Assembly (NCBI RefSeq): GCF_002865645.1
Contig: NW_020194560.1
Span: forward strand, 1-64,000
Source: Hyaloscypha bicolor E
Lineage: Eukaryota > Ascomycota > Leotiomycetes > Helotiales > Hyaloscyphaceae
Direction of reading: 5' to 3'
DNA: 64,000 bases
This document shows, one piece after another, positions 58,142 through 64,000 of this stretch; position 1 is the stretch's first letter; each line of letters opens with the position of its first letter. Position numbers and translations under genes: made by a program. A model generated the notes under the pieces. That model was not told the DNA's origin, did not search any database, and saw nothing but the letters and a program-made list of their open reading frames with translations.

Positions 58142-59082
58142 GCATACTTGATAGTATTGATCAATCGGGACCCACTGTGGAGCCCGAATCGTAACCCCCC
58201 CTCCCCCCTATTGATCAATCGGGCTCCCGATTAATCAATCGTAACGCCCAATTGATCAACCGCTCGTATTGACGAACGGCGGGGGGGACAGATCGAGGAC
58301 TGGAAAAACGTGAAGTCGGAGAGAACGTCTCTGCCCACTGAGATGCGGCGAGCTCCGAGTCTGAATCTTGGTGCGATTTCACGACTTGAATTGGGAACGA
58401 TTTAGGGTTATTTTTGGGAAAGAACTTGGTCTTCGTTTTGGAGTGTGATATGTGTCATACTGAGAGGGGGAGAGAACCACAGGGAAATGTTCAATGTGTA
58501 CAATAACAATGGAAAGTGAGACGTTGCCGAGGTGTGAGAGTCAAATTCCAATCTTGAAGACTTATTTGCGAATCTTTCGCCTTTTAAATATCTTCCATTA
58601 TGACTCGTGGTAGCAGAAGTTGAGGCTTTTTACTCGTTAGAGAGTCTGGCAGTCCAGGCTCTGAAGCCCCTGTAATTGAGAGCGAAGAGCCTAACCGAGC
58701 CCCTTTATTTAGCGAAATGAACCTCAATACCGCGAGCCAGTAATATTTCCCGGAATCTGAAGGGCATTTCTAAAACAATCAAGGACGGACCTTACTGCAT
58801 AAAGGAAATTTGTCACACTCAATTGATGTATCATGAGGATATAATTTGGCGAGAATTTGCTTCTTTGAGGTTTTAATACTCCGTATCCACATGGCTACAG
58901 GGATGTGGCTCCCCAAAGATGGGGTGGTCCCGGGGTCGGGTGGATCACGGCCTCATCACCCCACTAATCTCCTGATGGCCTCAACTCCAACCTGACCAAA
59001 TTTTCGAATCTGCAAACCGAACACTGGCGTGAGGAAAAGTAAAGAACGGACAGGAAAGACAATCTCGTCGCTTGCACAAATC
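58142..59082. promoter_or_regulatory. Intergenic region upstream of GH105, with inverted motif
   Basis: 940 bp. TTGATCAATCGGG occurs at about 58157 and again at 58211; the second copy runs into its own near-reverse complement (CTCCCGATTAATCAA). A third form, CAATTGATCAACCG, follows near 58250. The rest should hold the GH105 promoter. No gene recognised. Confidence 0.5.
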
Positions 59083-60201
59083 ATGCCAAAGGTCGCCAGC
59101 GGGGTTGAGGCAGTAGCTGTCCACGAGACAATTAAGTTGCTAATCGACCAACTTGTCAATATTAAGGATGAAACGGGAGAATTCCTCTTGCGGTTGGAAG
59201 ACGGCCGAGTAATCGACACCAAAGGATGGAGTGGATGGGAATGGACTCATGGCATCGGGCTCTGCGGCCTCTGGAATTACCACACCCTCACCGGTTCTCC
59301 AGAAGCCCTGAAGCTTATCGAATCTTGGTTCGCAGACCGTTTCAGCGAAGGCGGAACTACGAAAAATATCAACACCATGGCAGCTATGCTCACCTTAGCA
59401 TACCTGTACGAGAAAACCGGGAGTGCGCCCTGCCTCCCGTGGCTGGAATCTTGGGCAGATTGGGCTATGTATGAACTTCCACGGACAAAGTATGGCGGCA
59501 TGTCGCACCTGACTTACAACCTACTCAACTCGGAAGAGCTCTGGGATGACACCCTAATGATGACCGTTCTTCCCCTGGCCAAGATCGGCAAGCTCTTGAA
59601 TCGACCCCACTACGTCGAGGAAGCGAAACGTCAATTTCTCCTCCACATCAAGTATCTATTTGACACGAAAACGGGTCTGTTCTATCATGGTTGGACTTTC
59701 GATGGAAATCACAACTTTGCCTCAGCGCTGTGGGCCCGGGGAAATAGCTGGCTGACGATTGCTATCCCGGAGATGTTGGAGCTGCTTGACCTACCCGAGC
59801 ATGATGCATTCCGTATCCACTTGATTGACACACTGGAAGCTCAATGTCGAGCACTCATACTACACCAAGAGCCGGGAGGCCTCTGGAGAACTCTCATCAA
59901 TATGCCCTCTCACGAGGGCTCCTATGTTGAGAGCTCAGCTACTGCGGGCTTTGCGTTCGGCATGTTGAAGGCGCTGCGTCTGCGGTACATCAAAGGGGAG
60001 GAGTTTCGGGCTTCTGCTATCATGGGGGTAAAGGCTGTTTTGGAGAAGGTTAGTGATGAGGGTGAACTTATGGATGTCAGTTTTGGAACGGCGTTGGGAG
60101 ATACACTGCAGCATTACAAGGACATTGATCGGACTAGCATGCCGTATGGGCAGGCAATGGCTATCATGGCACTCGCGGAATTCTTGCGTGTGTTCATATG
60201 A
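59083..60201 (+). CDS. GH105 unsaturated rhamnogalacturonyl hydrolase
   Basis: Single exon. The first ATG is at 59083 (MPKVASGVEAVAVHETIKLL), giving 372 residues; the open frame extends upstream without ATG. Family GH105 enzymes release the unsaturated galacturonate from disaccharides made by rhamnogalacturonan lyases during pectin breakdown. Signature blocks: LEDGRVIDTKGWSGWEWTHG then IGLCGLWNYHTLTG (residues about 45-80), NINTMAAMLTLAYLYEKTG, then GGMSHLTYN, and ELWDDTLMMTVLPLAKIGKL with the catalytic-region aspartates. HGWTFDGNHNFASALWARGN then SWLTIAIPEM, and YVESSATAGFAFGMLKALR complete the (alpha/alpha)6 barrel. No signal peptide, so it probably acts inside the cell on imported disaccharide. 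The length is complete for the family. Confidence 0.92.
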   Translation: MPKVASGVEAVAVHETIKLLIDQLVNIKDETGEFLLRLEDGRVIDTKGWSGWEWTHGIGLCGLWNYHTLTGSPEALKLIESWFADRFSEGGTTKNINTMAAMLTLAYLYEKTGSAPCLPWLESWADWAMYELPRTKYGGMSHLTYNLLNSEELWDDTLMMTVLPLAKIGKLLNRPHYVEEAKRQFLLHIKYLFDTKTGLFYHGWTFDGNHNFASALWARGNSWLTIAIPEMLELLDLPEHDAFRIHLIDTLEAQCRALILHQEPGGLWRTLINMPSHEGSYVESSATAGFAFGMLKALRLRYIKGEEFRASAIMGVKAVLEKVSDEGELMDVSFGTALGDTLQHYKDIDRTSMPYGQAMAIMALAEFLRVFI

Positions 60202-60784
60202 GCCAACTCTCTTTCTACTGCCGGATGATATGGAAGATTTGTTTGGGACCCGCAAATATGCGGCAATTGCGAGCCAAGGCAAAGGGTCTTTGCTTGGCCG
60301 GACAAGGGGAGAATGAAGGGTTTCCCATCCGATTCTTTCTAAATCTCAAAAACCGATGAGTCTTAGCCAACAATGTAAATGGAGCCGGATGAACCTATTT
60401 GCAAATGTCAAAGATTATCCAAGTTTACGACCCGTTCTCGCCGCAGTTCCAAAAGACTTCTTTCAAACATTTCAGTAGAATGATAATGCGGTCAGTCGAC
60501 ATTCACCAAACAGATTAAAGCAGAATAACTGGAGGTGTATTGGAATTGTACGCATGAATAAATGGACCGTACTTTGTGAGAAATTGGCATCAGATACAGC
60601 CAGAAGCATGTATGGACCCCCGTAGGTAGATATGGTCCCGTGACATTGCATGCGTCTCCAATTCAACCGACTTTATGGCCACTTGGTTCCAGACAAAAGG
60701 TTCCAGCGAGATAAATAAGATGAGCTTTCCAAGAACTCCCAGATTTCTTCAATCGCTTGGATAAGAGAAGGCGTTCTCAATCTC
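60202..60784. other. Intergenic region
   Basis: 580 bp after GH105. Only short frames. No gene recognised. Confidence 0.45.
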
Positions 60785-61990
60785 ATGTCAACCATTCTCG
60801 ACATCAGCAGATCCGGCATGATGAGTGCAACACCTCGCAAGCCCGCTGCTATCGGCCTTTAGGCATTCAGGGTTCCGGAAAGAGCACTCTATTGGAGAAA
60901 TTCAAGCCAGAACTGGGAACAGATACTTTCACATTCTACGATGGCTCACAAGCTCTTGCTGATGTTCTTTCAGGTATGAACTCTCTCCTCCTTATGTTTT
61001 TGATGTTGACGATACTGACGTGAGCTTGTCCAGGTAGCCACGACGAATTCAAGAGAATGAGCGAGGAACAGAAGACCTATTGGCGCGAACAGGAAATTCA
61101 AAAAAAAAAGAAGGAAAAAAAAGAAGAAGAAAAGAAAAAAGGAATCTACACGCGAAAACTCCCGACACGTAAGCGTACTTCTCTGAACTAACGACTTCAA
61201 GCAACTCGTGAATTGCTTTTGCTTCCAGAGATATCTCGAGTGCCCGGCTGTGATCATGCAGGCATGTCTTCAAATATTCAGAGCTCCTATGATATAGATT
61301 CTAATTCGCAATGACATTTACAATTACAACATGAACTTGGATGTCCCCGCCAAGACGGTGGCTGAGCAGCATCTCAACAATAAGGAGAGAGCTCAAGACT
61401 CCGCAGCAGCCGATCACCTGTGCAGGCGACGAGAAGCCGGGAAGACAAAGCTCCACGATCTCTGCCTCCAGAATGGAATTCTGTTCATGTTCATTTTCCC
61501 GAGCCCGAATTTGATCGACAAAGCCTCAATACTTCTCTGCAACTTTCAGCACCATACTGAGGAGGACAACATATCTGTCGCCAATACCAAATTTGATAAT
61601 GCCGTCAATACCCCTGAGGCTGCGCTAAGTATGGTGATGGCTTTGGATGGAGACAAGACTATATCTAGTTGCGATTCTGGAACCTTGCTCTGGGGGATGG
61701 TTTTCCAGGAAAAGCGGCGGAGAGAGGAAAAACCAGAGCGCCCGCTGAAGGAGATATTCAGCAGTTCACTAGGATATTCCTACCCTGCGTTCCTATGGGC
61801 TGTATAGCTGTAGGTGTTGAAATTAAGTGGCACATAAAGCTTAATTCAGTACTAGCTAATGATGGGAGAAGCCCAGTTTATGTGGGCGAAAGCACAAAGA
61901 AATGCCTTAACTTCAATAGTATGAGGAGAGAGCTGACGATCTAAAATTTGAAGAGCTGTGGGCAGCTGTAGCTGGATATGGAGCGGGTTC
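60785..61990 (+). pseudogene. P-loop kinase/HAD-fold fusion, pseudogene
   Basis: ATG at 60785 (MSTILDISRSGMMSATPRK) runs into a stop just before the P-loop; the next frame carries it on as GIQGSGKSTLLEKFKPELGT (Walker A). TDTFTFYDGSQALADVLSG ends at a normal intron (60975-61034). HDEFKRMSEEQKTYWREQEI follows, then a purine-only tract replaces conserved sequence. From 61331 the frame is open again: LDVPAKTVAEQHLNNKERAQ, HGILFMF-like LQNGILFMFIFPSP, FQHHTEEDNISVANTKFDNA, then MVMALDGDKTISSCDSGTLL, a HAD motif I (DxDxT). The parts match a fungal family that joins a P-loop kinase-like domain, a HAD hydrolase and often a uracil phosphoribosyltransferase; the last is missing here. Several breaks make it non-functional. 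Confidence 0.65.
61099..61142 (+). repeat. Polypurine A/G tract in the pseudogene
   Basis: About 44 bases of only A and G (A9 G, A2 G2 A8 and GAAGAAGAAAAG units). It replaces the part of the P-loop protein between QEIQ and the next conserved block. Probably a slippage expansion accompanied by deletion. Confidence 0.8.
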
Positions 61991-62586
61991 ACAAATGCAA
62001 AAGCCGTAGTTTAGTGGCAAGGGCCACGTCAAAGGCGCAGGAAAGGAAAATGCGAGGTGTGCTTACTTCTCTCTCCCTAGTATTTGCACCACCCTGCCAT
62101 TGCGATTGAGCTAGCCTCCATACATGGTAAATCCCCTACTCAATGGCCCTCTGCCCGCCGTACCGCTCAGTACCGTTCAGTTCCGACCATTTCTATCGGT
62201 GTGTGTTAGATAGTGTACACAGTATTTAAGATACGCCCCACTCGGTGCGTATTATAACCAAAAGTTGTACGGATACCCCATAATATATACAACGATTGAT
62301 ATTACCAGTCATATACACTGCATGTATTAGCACAGACATCACGGGCAGTATGTACCGTACGGTACGGCTCGGAACTAGATATATATTATATTAGCGATAT
62401 TATCCGGCGTGTCTATTCAACACCCTAAATATCAGCCATCATAATGCTTATATTATGCTATCTAACGCAGTGACCTTTTCTATACCGAGGCGTATTACGT
62501 TTTCGGATGATCTTCTGCCGTCCCGCACTATCGCTGTGCTCCCTTTCCTTTTCTAAATCGCATAATCTACCCGGTGTGATGAATCG
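61991..62586. other. Intergenic region with GTACCG motifs
   Basis: 600 bp. CCGTACCGCTCAGTACCG at about 62158 and GTACCGTACGGTACGGCTC near 62352 are related in inverted orientation, and AGTTCCGA and TCGGAACT flank them. This suggests a small decayed element, but ends and target duplication are unclear. No gene recognised. Confidence 0.4.
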
Positions 62587-62969
62587 CTACCGATTCACGC
62601 TGCCGCCCCAGACGAGGGGCTCCATCCGCTTCTTCAGCAGATTTGGAAGTAGCGTGAAAGCGAAGGTAGTGTGGTCATTGATCTCAGTCAAGCAATAGAA
62701 GCGGATTGGGGTCTCCCCATGAACAGCCCCAAGAATCGCGTAGAAGTGTTTGTTCGTAAGACCTACGCAGGCTGCTGTCACGATATCGAGGTGCTTGAAG
62801 AGGTGCATGTGGAGTTCGGGAGCGAGCGTGAGAAGAGGGTGTTCCGTCGTGGGGTAGCTTGTGAACCATCAGCAACTGCAAAGAAAGAAAGTGGTATCTG
62901 AGTTACTGACCTTTGGTGCTTCCCTTCAAGCAGGTCCTTGGACCCGGAAGCGTGACTTTCAGGCGCCAT
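62587..62969 (-). CDS. Short F-box-like protein, probably truncated
   Basis: Two exons on the minus strand: 62969-62911 and 62857-62587, in phase, 109 residues. The intron (53 bp) ends at CACAAG; the earlier CAG acceptor would give an immediate stop. LAPELHMHLFKHLDIVTAAC then VGLTNKHFYAILGAVHGE matches short fungal F-box proteins (LPPELxxxIxxxLDxxxxxCLGLTCKxFYxI). The usual proteins continue for about 60-100 residues. Here a TAG at 62587 stops the frame, and the same frame stays open behind it with ITPGRLCDLEKERE, so a single base change may have truncated it. A ubiquitin-ligase substrate role is assumed only from the family. Confidence 0.5.
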
Positions 62970-64000
62970 AACTGTGAGAAAATGGTGATCTTGTGTGTCT
63001 TGCTAGATGTTTTCAGAGAAGTTGCAGGCGATCTTGAGGGAGATCAGATTTGACGTCTGTTGAAGGTCCCTTGCAAGCTTGTAAAGACTACAAACTTCCT
63101 CGCTTGAAGGAGGTACCCTCCCACAGCTCCAAAGCAAGCTCCCTTGCAAAGATAATTGAGACTAAGTTTGAACTCACTCTCACGAAGACCGGAAATTCTT
63201 GAAAAGTAAAATTTGTTTTTGTAATCGTAAAGCACGTCGAAATGCAGAAGAGACCCACGCGTGGGTAGTCACGTGACAAGAATTCATTTCTCCATTGGTG
63301 AAGTTTTGGTCCTGGACGACACAGTCAAAATCATGGCAAGTCCTTTTTAATTTAGTATTTCTGTATATAGCTCCGGTGACAGGAGCTCATTGGTACACAG
63401 AGAGATTCACAGCAGCTGGCTAGATGCAAAGTATGCAATATCCCTTTCGAAAACTGCCACATGAGGAGCTTGAGTTCATCGGAACCGAAAAACAGTCATG
63501 CTGTTGGAACGACTAAACCGGAGGCATGATGTTACAAGTGAATGAGATGCTGTGTAATTGAAACCGAAAAGAACGACCGTCAAAATCTTCGGAGATGAGA
63601 AGCATGACATGTTGGGCTGGAAACTCTCGGTGTCAAACTACTGTTAGCAAGAATTGCCCCCATCCACCTTGCGCGTAGTTGCTAGACTTGTATATTCCGT
63701 AGAACATGGATGACTGATTGATATTCGAGAAGAGGTGAGAGTGAAGAAAGAGAGCAAATTGGAGCCAGAAGTTGGCTGGTTGTGGCGGGTAAGACCTGGC
63801 CAATGGGAAGCTTCGGTCGATGACGTCCTTCCTTGACCTGGCCCACGAGGCTGACTCTCCGAACATCTTTCTCCATCATCTCGCAACACCATCCCCCGAG
63901 CTTTAGGAACAGCAACGTTATCTCTATACTGTGGCAATTTGCAACGGACTGAGCTTTTACGCCAGGAGCTGTGCGTTATTCAACAGACGTCACAGCTGGC
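62970..64000. other. Right end of the window, no gene recognised
   Basis: 1 kb of mixed composition. Overlapping minus frames of 63-97 codons at 63.04-63.28 kb and 63.63-63.94 kb have no domain, and their composition does not single out one as coding. A gene whose remainder lies beyond 64000 cannot be excluded. Confidence 0.4.

Noticed and set aside
62158..62392. GTACCG-rich inverted motifs as a MITE
   Set aside because: The two halves do not align over more than short blocks and no target duplication was found; left as a note in the intergenic entry.
63633..63937. Three overlapping minus frames near the right end
   Set aside because: All overlap one another without one showing coding character; the gene, if any, would extend beyond the window.
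1..64000. tRNA, rRNA and snRNA genes
   Set aside because: Scanned by eye for A/B-box and T-loop motifs; GGTTCGA-like matches lie only inside coding exons. A covariance-model search would be decisive.

Overview
The window looks like nuclear DNA of a filamentous ascomycete (Pezizomycotina). Genes have short GT-AG introns of about 37-163 bp, many with CTAAC/CTGAC-like branch sites. The families HET, Clr5 and DUF7708 are typical of this group. Long A/T-rich blocks hold repeats whose copies differ almost only by C-to-T and G-to-A changes, the mark of repeat-induced point mutation (RIP). Gene style fits a Leotiomycete-like fungus, but the genus cannot be fixed from the sequence.

The first 35.7 kb alternates repeat-rich and gene-bearing DNA. 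Positions 1-12.8 kb carry two RIP-degraded Ty3/Gypsy elements on the minus strand, each recognised by reverse-transcriptase remnants and LTRs. A transitional stretch with perfect palindromes (13.0-15.4 kb) leads to a gene island (15.4-21.4 kb): a small secreted beta/gamma-crystallin-like protein, an NmrA/HTATIP2-like oxidoreductase and the purine gene ADE2. A second A/T-rich block (21.5-30.3 kb) contains an inverted copy of the first 296-bp LTR. At 30.5-35.7 kb lies a decayed 5.2-kb element with ~65-bp terminal inverted repeats, an integrase-type (DDE) transposase and a second reading frame.

From 35.7 kb to the end the DNA is gene-dense. Housekeeping genes come first: the cleavage-stimulation factor CstF64/Rna15 and prohibitin-2 on a shared divergent promoter. 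Accessory genes of the fungal non-self-recognition type follow: a stand-alone DUF7708 protein, a large AAA ATPase, a HET-domain protein, a Clr5/tandem-helix protein, and a NACHT-WD40 pseudogene. A GH105 unsaturated rhamnogalacturonyl hydrolase is intact. A P-loop/HAD pseudogene and a short F-box-like gene close the window.

The accessory part is seeded with small cut-and-paste elements. A 227-bp MITE and a 987-bp pogo/Fot1 derivative share terminal repeats. The 987-bp element sits inside the terminal repeat of a Mutator-like MITE that has a perfect 9-bp target duplication.

Exon structures were built by hand and checked for reading-frame phase across every junction. No alignment or database search was run; family names rest on recognised motifs.
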